Shown here: piece by piece, positions 33,900-42,437 of the stretch | Numbering within the stretch: position 1 is the first letter of the stretch | Layout: each line of letters begins with the position of its first letter | Assembly (NCBI GenBank): GCA_024235135.1 | Contig: JACKMZ010000010.1 | Coordinates: 59,547 to 123,546, forward strand | DNA length: 64,000 bases | Direction of reading: 5' to 3' | Source: Gammaproteobacteria bacterium | GTDB taxonomy: Bacteria; Pseudomonadota; Gammaproteobacteria; Competibacterales; Competibacteraceae | Made by a program: the position numbers and the translations under genes | Notes under the pieces: generated by a model | What the model saw: the letters and a program-made list of their open reading frames with translations, nothing else | What the model was told of the DNA's origin: nothing | Database searches by the model: none

Positions 33900-34791
33900 C
33901 GCCCAAACTCTTGGGGTTGGGAATAGCCGGTGGAACGGCGTCGTCAGGGGGTTCCGGCTTTTCCAGACCGCCAGCTTCCAGAACATCCTCGATCGTCGGG
34001 ATGATCTGCACCAATAACCGGGTTTGCCGGAATACATCCCGGCAAGCGAGCCGCACCGCACGCTCCGGTTCTCTGGGTTCCTGCGCGGCAATCCTGAAGG
34101 CCAGCGGCACAACGGTATCGAATTTAAACAAATCGGCTATGTCGTAAACGAAGGACAACGGTTTGCCCGTATGAATAAAGCCGATGGCCGGCGCATAACC
34201 GGCAGCCAGCACGGCGGCTTCGGTAATGCCGTACAAGCACGCGGTCGCGGAACTCACACAGCGATTGGGCAAATCACCCGAATCCCATTCTTCCGTATCG
34301 TAGTTTCTATGTTTCCACTTGACGCCATAACGCTTGGCCAACAACTCATACATCTTGCGCACCCGCGCGCCTTCGATACCCCGTAACTGCTGAACGCTGC
34401 GACGTTCCGGCGGCTTTTCCTCGAAGCGAATTTCGTACATCTTGCGCACGACCTTCAGGCGAGTCTCCTCGTTTAACGCCAATTGCGCCTGATACAACAA
34501 TCGGTCCGCACGCGCGCCGCCCGGTTGCCCAGACGCGTAAAGTCGCACCCCGGCCTCGCCCACCCACACCAGCAAGGCGCCCACCCGCGCCGCCAATGCC
34601 GCCGCCCGATGTGATACCCGTGTGCCTGGCTCCAACATGATGCAGGCAATCGAGCCCACCGGAATATGCGTGCGTATTCCGTTAACGTCGATTACCACAA
34701 ACGCACCATCCAATACGTCGATTTCCCCCTTCTCGATAAAGATCAGGGAGATTCGTTCCTTCATGGCAATGGGCTTCAGTGGAGGCAGCAT
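33880..34791 (-). CDS. cas1: CRISPR-associated integrase Cas1e
   Basis: Type I-E Cas1, about 303 aa from the ATG at 34791. The beta-rich N-terminal domain (ISLIFIEKGEIDVLDGAFVVIDVNGIRTHIPVGSIACIML) is followed by the catalytic helical domain with the metal-binding Glu (LYGITEAAVLAAGY), His (GFIHTGKPLSFVYDIADLFK) and Asp in the same segment. The Pro-rich tail (EKPEPPDDAVPPAIPNPK) is also typical. Upstream codons to 34860 are open but not family-like. A 38-bp gap separates it from cas6e. Confidence 0.95.
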   Translation of the reverse strand: MLPPLKPIAMKERISLIFIEKGEIDVLDGAFVVIDVNGIRTHIPVGSIACIMLEPGTRVSHRAAALAARVGALLVWVGEAGVRLYASGQPGGARADRLLYQAQLALNEETRLKVVRKMYEIRFEEKPPERRSVQQLRGIEGARVRKMYELLAKRYGVKWKHRNYDTEEWDSGDLPNRCVSSATACLYGITEAAVLAAGYAPAIGFIHTGKPLSFVYDIADLFKFDTVVPLAFRIAAQEPREPERAVRLACRDVFRQTRLLVQIIPTIEDVLEAGGLEKPEPPDDAVPPAIPNPKSLGDAGHRS

Positions 34792-34829
34792 CGCGATGCA
34801 ACGCCTGTTGTTATAGGGGTCGGCACGGG

Positions 34830-35429
34830 CTAAATCCGCCGCACCAGCATCAACCCACAACCAAAAGCCTTGGCCGGGCCTACGCCATTTTCGAGCAGCT
34901 CGACCAGCAAGCGCGGATCGGCTACCTGTAGTACGCCTTCAAACGATACCGGCGCCAATTTCCCGCCACGGTGGCCTTTGCGAAAGTAGAGTGGCGGATT
35001 AGGTTGTACCGTTACCGCTTCCACACTCGCCGCACCGCCAAACTTGCGACCCAACCAAGCTTTTTGTTCTTCCTCCTTTATCAGCGGTACCCGACATTTT
35101 TCCGACTGTTTTCCGGGTTTCGCGGATTTTTCGGCGTCCACGATCGTCTTGATCGGGTTGGCCGTCAGCACGAACGCCAACCGCTGCCCCAACTGTGGCT
35201 GAGGACTGAATTCACGCGTACCCAAAAGCGAGATTCTTTCAGCCTGGGAAGGCGCTCGTCGAGATTGCAATAAACCGCGAAACGGCAACCCCGCCCGATG
35301 TTGCTCTATCCGAAACAGGAAGGTTCGTTGACGTTGATCGTCGTCAGGGAACAACCGCCATAGCCTTTGGTGAAAATGGTAGGGGTTGCGGGCGAGATCC
35401 CAAGGTATTTCAAAGCGACTCAGAAACAT
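34830..35429 (-). CDS. cas6e: CRISPR RNA endoribonuclease Cas6e (CasE)
   Basis: 199 aa from MFLSRFEIPWDLARNPYHFHQRLWRLFPD. The early His (YHFHQRLW) matches the general catalytic histidine region of the family, and the C-terminal glycine-rich loop is GVGPAKAFGCGLMLVRRI. It cuts the repeat hairpin to leave the 8-nt handle ATGAACCG on each crRNA and stays in Cascade. The start at 35429 overlaps the cas5e 3' end by 20 bp. Confidence 0.95.
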   Translation of the reverse strand: MFLSRFEIPWDLARNPYHFHQRLWRLFPDDDQRQRTFLFRIEQHRAGLPFRGLLQSRRAPSQAERISLLGTREFSPQPQLGQRLAFVLTANPIKTIVDAEKSAKPGKQSEKCRVPLIKEEEQKAWLGRKFGGAASVEAVTVQPNPPLYFRKGHRGGKLAPVSFEGVLQVADPRLLVELLENGVGPAKAFGCGLMLVRRI

Positions 35430-36117
35430 CCGATTGACCTCCCTGATCCGAATGAACGTAAGTCCAGCGGGCGCCAAATTGGCGGTGCGGACCGTGCAAC
35501 GGCACGTCACGGATTTGCAGCGGTCGGTTGTTCCGCATGGATTCGCCTTCGCCGTAAATCACGCCCGCTCCCAGACTCACCTGCGCCAACGCCGCCTTGG
35601 CCTCTTCGGCTTCGACGATTCCTCCGAAGAGCGGACGCGCCAGCGGACAGGAACGACGACCCAGAAACGGCGTGTAGACGGGCTTTTGCACCGCGTTGGC
35701 GATTTCCTCCAGGCCGAATGATGCGCCCGAACGCCCTTCGACCGCCACCGTGAAAGCCGCATCGAACAGGTACTCCCGGCGCGAAACCACGGGGTTTTTA
35801 TTGATCGATCCATCGACCTTGCGCGCCCCCAAGACAGTATGGAAATCGGGCAGTTTGACAGCGCGTTTGTTCGATGTTGATGGCTCGATTCGTTCAGGCC
35901 GTGGTACGCAACTATCGGCGCGGACCGTGAACTCGACGCTTTCCGCCAGTCCCCTTTGCCCTTCTTGATCGTGTCGATCCAATCCCAGGCAGGCGCCGAG
36001 CAATCCCAACAACCCGCTGCGGGTGGGGAACAGATGGCTCGGTCGGAAATCCTCGAAGGTATGGCCACCCCACGCTTGCATCAGTCCATCCAAACGCAAA
36101 ATCAGAAATTGCGGCAT
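35410..36117 (-). CDS. cas5e: Cascade subunit Cas5e (CasD)
   Basis: 235 aa from MPQFLILRLDGLMQAWGGHTFEDFRPSHLFPTRSGLLGLLGACLGLDR, the classic Cas5e N-terminus. It caps the crRNA 5' handle in Cascade. AGGGG before the ATG and a 10-bp gap to cas7e support the start. Open codons up to 36279 overlap cas7e and are rejected. Confidence 0.95.
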   Translation of the reverse strand: MPQFLILRLDGLMQAWGGHTFEDFRPSHLFPTRSGLLGLLGACLGLDRHDQEGQRGLAESVEFTVRADSCVPRPERIEPSTSNKRAVKLPDFHTVLGARKVDGSINKNPVVSRREYLFDAAFTVAVEGRSGASFGLEEIANAVQKPVYTPFLGRRSCPLARPLFGGIVEAEEAKAALAQVSLGAGVIYGEGESMRNNRPLQIRDVPLHGPHRQFGARWTYVHSDQGGQSDVSESL

Positions 36118-36127
36118 GGTTGACCCC

Positions 36128-37309
36128 TTATGAAGCCTTGCCGCCGTCATTGGCGATCCAATGCTTGATGTCTTTGAAAGTACCGAAAGTCGCCAGGTCT
36201 TCCGGCCAAGCGTTATCGGAATCTTTTTCCGCTTTCTCCCATGGGCGGTTGTCGACGCAAAAGGCCGCCGCCTGTTCATTCAAACCATAGGCTTGATTAA
36301 GCCGTCGCCAATACCCGGTGAGTTCCAATTCCGAGGGCGCAAGATAGCCACTGGAGGGCTTGGTCCGGATCGGTATCTCGAAGGCATTGGCCAGCGATAC
36401 CGGCATATCGGAGAAACTGACGATGGCGAAATCCGCCAGATTGTCGGCGGCGAACGGCTGACGCTTGGCGCTTGGAACCACAGTAGCCAGTAAATGAAAA
36501 ACGTGTTTGGCGATATCCAGCGCCCTCTGGCGCGATTCGGCCGTTTCCGCACTGGCCATGTTCTCGATCAAACCGAGATTGAACTGCAGTTGCTTGAGAT
36601 TCAGACTGGCGTAACGGTAGAAAACGCCGGCTGAAAATTCCTGGGTGTTGAGATGACCGGCTCCGGTTTCGCCGGCGTCTTGCGTCAAATCGTCGACGGC
36701 GGTAAACCAGTCCACATCCTGCGGTTCCACGGCGTGCGTGGTAATGGCGTGAGCAACGGCCAGCGAACCGTCCACGGGCAGATGCGTCATCAGGCCGCTG
36801 GTCGCCATCCGGCCGGACAAGGCGATATCGATGGATTTGCCTATCGCCTCCCGAAAAGGACGGGATTCCTTCTCGATTCGTTTTTCCAGCTTTTTGGAGT
36901 CGATACCTTCCGAACGACCCTGTTGGATCAGATCGCAAAAATAGGCCACTTCCTCGACGGACCAGGGCGCTACGGCGTCGGCCTCGGTTTTCTCCGTAAT
37001 CTCCTCCTCTTTACCGGACATCCATTGCAGGGCCTGCGCAATCAGTTCCGGTTCGTAACGATCCTTGAGCAATTCCGCCACGCGCGCCTGCAACTTCCCC
37101 AGATCGCGGGTTCGCATGGACCGAGACCCGAGATGCAAAGCGTAATGCTGGCTGGTGCGCATCGCCCGCTTCAGACTTTGGCTGGAGATTCTGATGCGTT
37201 TCACACCGCCGAAAATGGCGGTTTTCTGCATGTTCATATCGTCTCGATTGAGACAGGAGGGGCTGTGTGAAATCAAAACATGGAAATTAATGTAGTTCTT
37301 TTCGTTCAT
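36128..37309 (-). CDS. cas7e: Cascade backbone subunit Cas7e (CasC)
   Basis: 393 aa: NYINFHVLISHSPSCLNRDDMNMQKTAIFGGVKRIRISSQSLKRAMR is the standard Cas7e opening. ALSGRMATSGL, VDGSLAVAHAITTHAVEPQDVDWFTAVDDL and GAGHLNTQEFSAGVFYRYASLN follow. Six copies form the crRNA-binding filament. The start overlaps the cse2 stop as ATGA. Confidence 0.97.
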   Translation of the reverse strand: MNEKNYINFHVLISHSPSCLNRDDMNMQKTAIFGGVKRIRISSQSLKRAMRTSQHYALHLGSRSMRTRDLGKLQARVAELLKDRYEPELIAQALQWMSGKEEEITEKTEADAVAPWSVEEVAYFCDLIQQGRSEGIDSKKLEKRIEKESRPFREAIGKSIDIALSGRMATSGLMTHLPVDGSLAVAHAITTHAVEPQDVDWFTAVDDLTQDAGETGAGHLNTQEFSAGVFYRYASLNLKQLQFNLGLIENMASAETAESRQRALDIAKHVFHLLATVVPSAKRQPFAADNLADFAIVSFSDMPVSLANAFEIPIRTKPSSGYLAPSELELTGYWRRLNQAYGLNEQAAAFCVDNRPWEKAEKDSDNAWPEDLATFGTFKDIKHWIANDGGKAS

Positions 37310-37770
37310 CAGTGTTTTCCTTTCGATGTGGCATATTGGGCCAGATAAAAATCCTCTACGAACTTGCGTTTGCTATGGGCTCCCCAAAACCAGAGCGTTT
37401 TCCCGAATTCATTCCAATCCACGGTCGGTTTGATATGCATGACCAATCGGCGTAATTGAATAACGTCGGCATCCGGTTCGGCGCGCGCGATTTGAATCAC
37501 GCGCATTTCGGTGACGTTCCTTTCCGGTAATTGCCTGGCCAGCGGCTGGGAATGGGCCGCGTGATCGCACCAGGGCAGCAGGAAGGCCAGACGCAAATGC
37601 TGAGCATTCGGCCGTTGTCCTGGGAATAACCGGTACAAAGCCGGGGTCATCAGCAGATCGTCGGGTTCGGCTACCCGCCGCAAATCCGCTTTTTGCCCCG
37701 GTGTCAGTGTCGTGAAACCCTGATGAAGCGCCACAAAATCAGGTACATCTGGAAGGGATGATGCATTCAT
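37309..37770 (-). CDS. cse2: Cascade small subunit Cse2 (CasB)
   Basis: 153 aa, all-helical: DFVALHQGFTTLTPGQKADLRRVAEPDDLLMTPALYRLFPG. The C-terminal part (LRRLVMHIKPTVDWNEFGKTLWFWGAHSKRKFVEDFYLAQY) is typical of Cse2. The ATG at 37770 overlaps the cas8e stop by 4 bp; the longer frame to 37860 lies inside cas8e. Confidence 0.95.
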   Translation of the reverse strand: MNASSLPDVPDFVALHQGFTTLTPGQKADLRRVAEPDDLLMTPALYRLFPGQRPNAQHLRLAFLLPWCDHAAHSQPLARQLPERNVTEMRVIQIARAEPDADVIQLRRLVMHIKPTVDWNEFGKTLWFWGAHSKRKFVEDFYLAQYATSKGKH

Positions 37771-39284
37771 GGCTCTATGCTCTCCGTGAGCTTTGAAAGA
37801 TCGTTGTCGAGTGTTCTCCGCGCCCAGGCGATGATGGGTATCAGCTCGGGTTTTTGGCAATAGGGATTGGTGAGTTCGTCGAAAATCCTATGGCAGGTCT
37901 TCACTATTCGTTCGCTAAAAGTCCTCCGCGCCTGTTTCCAGTCCTTGAAAGTCATGTCTTCCCTGAGCGTTTCGTGAAACAGGACTTCGGTGCGAGCGTA
38001 GTAAAGTTTTTCACCGGTTTCGTGAATCGCCGCGCCGATGCCTTTCATCCCTTTCTCCTTGCTTCCTTGGGCGGCGAAATAAAGTTTTCCGCGCAAGGCC
38101 GTTTTTGCCTGTCTTCCAACATCCACCAGCCGCTTGAGTCTGCCCTTGCCATCGGCATCCCAACCAGCGGCGAGGGTGAATAATTCATGTCGGCGCTCTA
38201 AAACAGAGGCTTGCTTGGTACGATAGCCCCCAACAAGAAGATATAACGGTTCTTCCCGGAATATGTCCGATGCTTGAACCACTGGCCCAGCGGGGGCGCA
38301 ACCCTCCTTGGCGTTGGCGTCCTCGACACCGCGGGGAATCACAAACTCCGTCAGCAATGTCCAAGCCGGCGCGGTCGTCGTGAACGAAACGAATTTCCAT
38401 TCCTTTTTGGCTTTATCCCATATCTGCACGCCGTGCGGATGCGGCCACAGTCCTTCCAGGTTGAAGGTGAATCTCGATTTGCGAAATCCAGTGTAGACCG
38501 GTTGCCGCGAGACGCCGATTACGTCGCATGCGGCCTCTTCATTCGCCTTAACCAATTCAACCCGCGCGGGTTGCCAGAACAGCCCTCGCGCAAGGCCAAT
38601 CTCATGGGCGCGAATGACCTCTTTCTCCCGAATCGGTTTGATCCAGGTCGGCCGATCCCGCGACAAATCCCATTCGTAATCCGGCAGACGTTCCCGAATA
38701 CGGGGAAGCGTCAACACGTTGCGCCAAAGAGTCTCCCGTAGATTTCCACCCATCACCAAGGTGGTTACCGGCGCGCCGCCACGGAGACTGCCTTTGAAAC
38801 CTCCGCCGAAGCTGGGGCAATTGGATGCCTGGTTGAATAGCACGATCGCGGCAATGCTTGGACCGACCTTTTGCACCTCACCGACTTCATTGAAAAACGC
38901 ATGATTGTTTCCCTCGGGCAAGCCGATCAGGAGTTTCTGCATGGGCGTCACGTCGGCCGCCTTCACGCCCCGTGTCTGCATGAAAGGCTGGGTAGGATGA
39001 TCGAGTTGGAACCAGTCCTGGCAAGGCCGGATCGCATCCGCCATGGCTTCCGGTGAGAGCGATTTGTTCAACCTTTCCAATAAGGCTCTATTGTCCTCCG
39101 GCAAAAACGTGATCTGCAGCAGGCACACCAGCAGTTGAGTGCAAGCCAGTTCAAGATCGTCGCGCGGCAGACTGATCCGCCAATCCCCTTCGTGGCAAAG
39201 CAGTTCCTCCAAAGTCAGCAGACGGAATGAGCCGCTGCCTGAAGTGGCGCGAACGGGAATCCAGGAATCGTTAAGTAGGTCCAT
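37767..39284 (-). CDS. cas8e: Cascade large subunit Cas8e (Cse1/CasA)
   Basis: 505 aa from MDLLNDSWIPVRATSGSGSFRLLTLEELL, the standard Cse1 start. FMQTRGVKAADVTPMQKLLIGLPEGNNHAFFNE carries the conserved L1-loop region used in PAM recognition, and the C-terminal four-helix bundle is present. It overlaps cas3 by 14 bp upstream and cse2 by 4 bp downstream. The open codons up to 39401 lie inside cas3. Confidence 0.95.
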   Translation of the reverse strand: MDLLNDSWIPVRATSGSGSFRLLTLEELLCHEGDWRISLPRDDLELACTQLLVCLLQITFLPEDNRALLERLNKSLSPEAMADAIRPCQDWFQLDHPTQPFMQTRGVKAADVTPMQKLLIGLPEGNNHAFFNEVGEVQKVGPSIAAIVLFNQASNCPSFGGGFKGSLRGGAPVTTLVMGGNLRETLWRNVLTLPRIRERLPDYEWDLSRDRPTWIKPIREKEVIRAHEIGLARGLFWQPARVELVKANEEAACDVIGVSRQPVYTGFRKSRFTFNLEGLWPHPHGVQIWDKAKKEWKFVSFTTTAPAWTLLTEFVIPRGVEDANAKEGCAPAGPVVQASDIFREEPLYLLVGGYRTKQASVLERRHELFTLAAGWDADGKGRLKRLVDVGRQAKTALRGKLYFAAQGSKEKGMKGIGAAIHETGEKLYYARTEVLFHETLREDMTFKDWKQARRTFSERIVKTCHRIFDELTNPYCQKPELIPIIAWARRTLDNDLSKLTESIEP

Positions 39285-41904
39285 CGGTTTTTTTCTCCAA
39301 GCCGAACTCTTCCGAATAACAGAACGTGGCTTTTCCTGTTTGGGTCGTCCACCCGCGTTCTGTGCTGGGACTGAAGACCAGTTGATAACGCCCGTCCTCA
39401 TCGCATTCCGAGCCTGAAAACAACTTCTCCCAACTCTTGGGTACGGGGATGGAATTCATATCGCAAACCTCCCTGGCAACCCGATCCTCCAGCCCTTCTA
39501 GCGATGTCCCATCCAGACAGCGGCCATCATCCCGCAATGCCAAAACTGTCACGTTCATTTCGCCATCGCGGGTTTTTACGGTGATTTGCACATCGTCGTC
39601 CGAGAACGGTTTTCTTTGCAGGCTGACCATTTGCCGTGCGTCCATAGCCGCTGCCATTTGCCGACCAGAAAATTCGCAATAACTTTGGGTTATCGCTTCC
39701 GGTTCTCCATCCCACTCCTCGCCGTAAACGAGTTCTATCCAATCGCGGTAGGCTTTTGGAAAATCGATGCGCGGATTTCCCACGAGTAACTGTTCGGTAC
39801 GCCAAAGCACTCTCGCGTTGCCGTAAATGAGTTCGAACAAACCGTAATCTTCCGCCTCGACGGACAATACCGTACAGCAGGGTTGCTCAAATCCTTGCGG
39901 CCTGACGCGCTCATGACGATGCAGCCGACCAATGCGCTGAAACAACAAATCGACAGGGCAGATTTGCGTGATCAGCCAATCGAAATCCAAATCCAGGCTT
40001 TGCTCCACCACTTGCGTCGCAACCAGAATCCGCCCTGTGCCGCGCGGCGCTTCCCGGCCGTATTGATTCAATACCGCCGTTTCCTTGGCTTGTCGATCCA
40101 CGAATCGATAGCGGGCGTGAAACATATCGATGGGAACACCCTCGGCGTTTTCGCGCAGTTGGCGAGCCAGTCGTTGGGCGTTATCGACCAGGTTACACAC
40201 CACGGCCACGCGGGCTCCGGACTTGGCCGCCGCGACAATCTCGGTCATCAGCGCCGCGTCGGGCATGGCTTCCAAGGTTTTCTGGAGTTTCGTGCTGACC
40301 GCGCGATGGGGTGGCCGTTGCTTATCCGGTACAGGAATGGGTTGCGCGCGATTTTCGATCGCCTGCCACAGCACGGGATAGGGCGCGTCTTCCGCGCTTA
40401 CCGATCCCCAGGCGGCGAGCAACTGGTTACGGATTTTGGACGGCAGCGTCGCCGAAAGCAGAATCGCACTCCCCCCCACCGCGCGCTGGCGACTAAGGAC
40501 TTCGGCCAATAAGCCGTGCATGTAGCTGTCGTAAGCATGGACTTCGTCGACAATCAGCACGGAGCGATTGATACCGAAGCCACGCACGAACTTGTGCCGC
40601 ACGGGCAATACCGACAGCAACACTTGATCCACGGTGCACACGCCGAGCTGTCCGAGAAATATCCGCTTACGGCTTTGCGCCAGCCACGTCGAACATTGCA
40701 CGCCAGCTTCATGGGCGCCTTGCGCCGTCGTCCTGTATCCAGCCCGCACGAGTCGTTCGAAACCGTCGTGGTAATCGCGCTTGCCGTGCGCCAATACCAC
40801 ATTGGCTGCATCGCCGGAAAACGCCTTTTCGGCGAAGGCTTCCGCGCGTTTCAACATCGCGTTGGCGGTCGCTTGGGTAGGCAACGCAAAAACGATGGAA
40901 TGGGCTGTACCCCCGGCCAGCCATCGCCACGCATGCGCCAGGGCCGCTTCGGTTTTACCGCTGCCGGTCGGCGCTTCGATCAACAACATTCCCGGTTGGG
41001 CATCGAGACCATCGACCAAGACCTGCACACCGCGTGGCGTTTCACCCGGTTTCAGCAATGCCGATAGTGTCCGGTACGCCGACGGCTGACCGATCACACC
41101 CAATTCGTAAAGCCACTTTCGCTGCCGGAGTTCGCTTACGCGCTCGGCAAAATACCGTTCGAGCGGCAACCCTTGGTCCAAAAAGCGGTACGGCATTACA
41201 TCGGTGTTCGATCCGATCCAATCGCAGACGGAACAAAACCCGGCCAATAGATCTTGCGACGCGAGCGTACAAGGCGGTGGCAGCGAACCCAATTCGATGC
41301 CGTTCCTGGCCAGGAATAATTCTGCGACGGCCAAGACGAACGCGTGGCGGGCTTGCCGATCGTGTTCCAGTACATGATCGGCCGCTTCGTATTCCCTATT
41401 GGCTGCGCTGTCTTGGGGGAATTCACCGTGATGGCCGGTCACGGCTTGTAACCAGGATCGCCAGGAATCCTCATCGGATACGGGCCAGTCGGTTATGCCC
41501 GTCCAAGCGTCACGCTCCTTCAAGCCCCAGCGAAATCCCCACGAACCGTGATTGAAGTCCGCCACGTTTCGCTTGGAAATATCCACATCGTCAAAGTCCA
41601 ATTCGGACCAAATCTCCCGGACGACGGGCGAAGCTTTCAACTGAAAGCACACATCGAATTTTCCGAGATCGTGCAGGGCGGTAAAGTACAAGATCCAAGC
41701 CAGTAACTGCGGCTCGGTTATCGGCCCGTTTTGAAAGGCTTTGCTGAAGGTGGCGCGAATGGCCGGGTCCGCATCCCACCATGCGGCGGCAACCGCAGTG
41801 ACATCGAGGGCATGGTAAAGAAGGGGATGCCAATTGGGTTGACCGGGATAGTCAGTAGCCGCTTTCCCCCAGTAACGAAACATCGGTTCCACTTCGGACG
41901 TCAT
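39271..41904 (-). CDS. cas3: CRISPR-associated helicase-nuclease Cas3
   Basis: About 877 aa, single chain. The N-terminal HD nuclease domain has HALDVTAVAAAWW and LYFTALHDLGKFDVCFQ. The SF2 helicase follows with Walker A APTGSGKTEAAL, DEVHAYD (DEAH-like), LLSATLP, and VATQVVEQSLDLDFDWLI...QRIGRLHRH. It degrades DNA unwound after Cascade recognition. I use the ATG at 41904, preceded by an AG-rich stretch (GGGAGAAAAGGG), rather than 41928. It is the first gene of the operon. Confidence 0.95.
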   Translation of the reverse strand: MTSEVEPMFRYWGKAATDYPGQPNWHPLLYHALDVTAVAAAWWDADPAIRATFSKAFQNGPITEPQLLAWILYFTALHDLGKFDVCFQLKASPVVREIWSELDFDDVDISKRNVADFNHGSWGFRWGLKERDAWTGITDWPVSDEDSWRSWLQAVTGHHGEFPQDSAANREYEAADHVLEHDRQARHAFVLAVAELFLARNGIELGSLPPPCTLASQDLLAGFCSVCDWIGSNTDVMPYRFLDQGLPLERYFAERVSELRQRKWLYELGVIGQPSAYRTLSALLKPGETPRGVQVLVDGLDAQPGMLLIEAPTGSGKTEAALAHAWRWLAGGTAHSIVFALPTQATANAMLKRAEAFAEKAFSGDAANVVLAHGKRDYHDGFERLVRAGYRTTAQGAHEAGVQCSTWLAQSRKRIFLGQLGVCTVDQVLLSVLPVRHKFVRGFGINRSVLIVDEVHAYDSYMHGLLAEVLSRQRAVGGSAILLSATLPSKIRNQLLAAWGSVSAEDAPYPVLWQAIENRAQPIPVPDKQRPPHRAVSTKLQKTLEAMPDAALMTEIVAAAKSGARVAVVCNLVDNAQRLARQLRENAEGVPIDMFHARYRFVDRQAKETAVLNQYGREAPRGTGRILVATQVVEQSLDLDFDWLITQICPVDLLFQRIGRLHRHERVRPQGFEQPCCTVLSVEAEDYGLFELIYGNARVLWRTEQLLVGNPRIDFPKAYRDWIELVYGEEWDGEPEAITQSYCEFSGRQMAAAMDARQMVSLQRKPFSDDDVQITVKTRDGEMNVTVLALRDDGRCLDGTSLEGLEDRVAREVCDMNSIPVPKSWEKLFSGSECDEDGRYQLVFSPSTERGWTTQTGKATFCYSEEFGLEKKTDGPT

Positions 41905-42437
41905 TGTTCCCTTTTCTCCCTGTTCCACGGATGAGTTCGATTTTTTGAATGATCTTAAACATCCTTGATAATAGTCTCGGAATCGGTGTTATGTTGTTAC
42001 TTTCATGGATATTTCCCAGGCCAATCGGTTGGGCGCGTAGCAGGATGCATGATCCTGATGGCCTAAAGTTGTCGATCCCGGATCGGGCGTAAAACCCGGC
42101 GAGCACCATTGCTGTTTCCATTAGCATCGGATGACTATCCTTTTCCGGTTCGGGACCGTGTCGATTTGATGAATAAGGGTTTTCGCCGAGCGTTGCGACA
42201 TTCGCCGATTCGGATACGGAGCAGGATGCCCTGGCCGAGTATCTGGCCAGCTTGAGGACGATTGCGGATTAAGAATTTGAGCGTGCGGACGGATACGGTG
42301 CTTTCTCAGTATATTTGGCTATGCTTTATCAACAACATCACGAAGACCTACAACGACGAACAGGGACGACCTAACAACAAGTTTAAGGAGTGGTGGAGAA
42401 GAACGGGGGCGTCCCATGAGGCGCCCCTTTTTTTGCC
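41905..42437 (+). other. Intergenic region upstream of cas3, with gene remnant and terminator
   Basis: The cas operon promoter must lie in the part next to cas3, but I cannot assign boxes. A short frame ending at 42272 reads ATFADSDTEQDALAEYLASLRTIAD, which looks like the C-terminus of a decayed gene. A hairpin (GGGGCG/CGCCCC, 42406-42427) followed by seven T forms a plus-strand terminator at 42406-42434. No intact gene is seen. Confidence 0.5.
42406..42434 (+). terminator. Rho-independent terminator (plus strand)
   Basis: A 6-bp GC stem (GGGGCG/CGCCCC) with a ten-base loop is followed by seven T. It would end transcription arriving from the left, although no intact plus-strand gene precedes it. 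That supports the view that a gene has decayed between 41.9 and 42.4 kb. Confidence 0.7.
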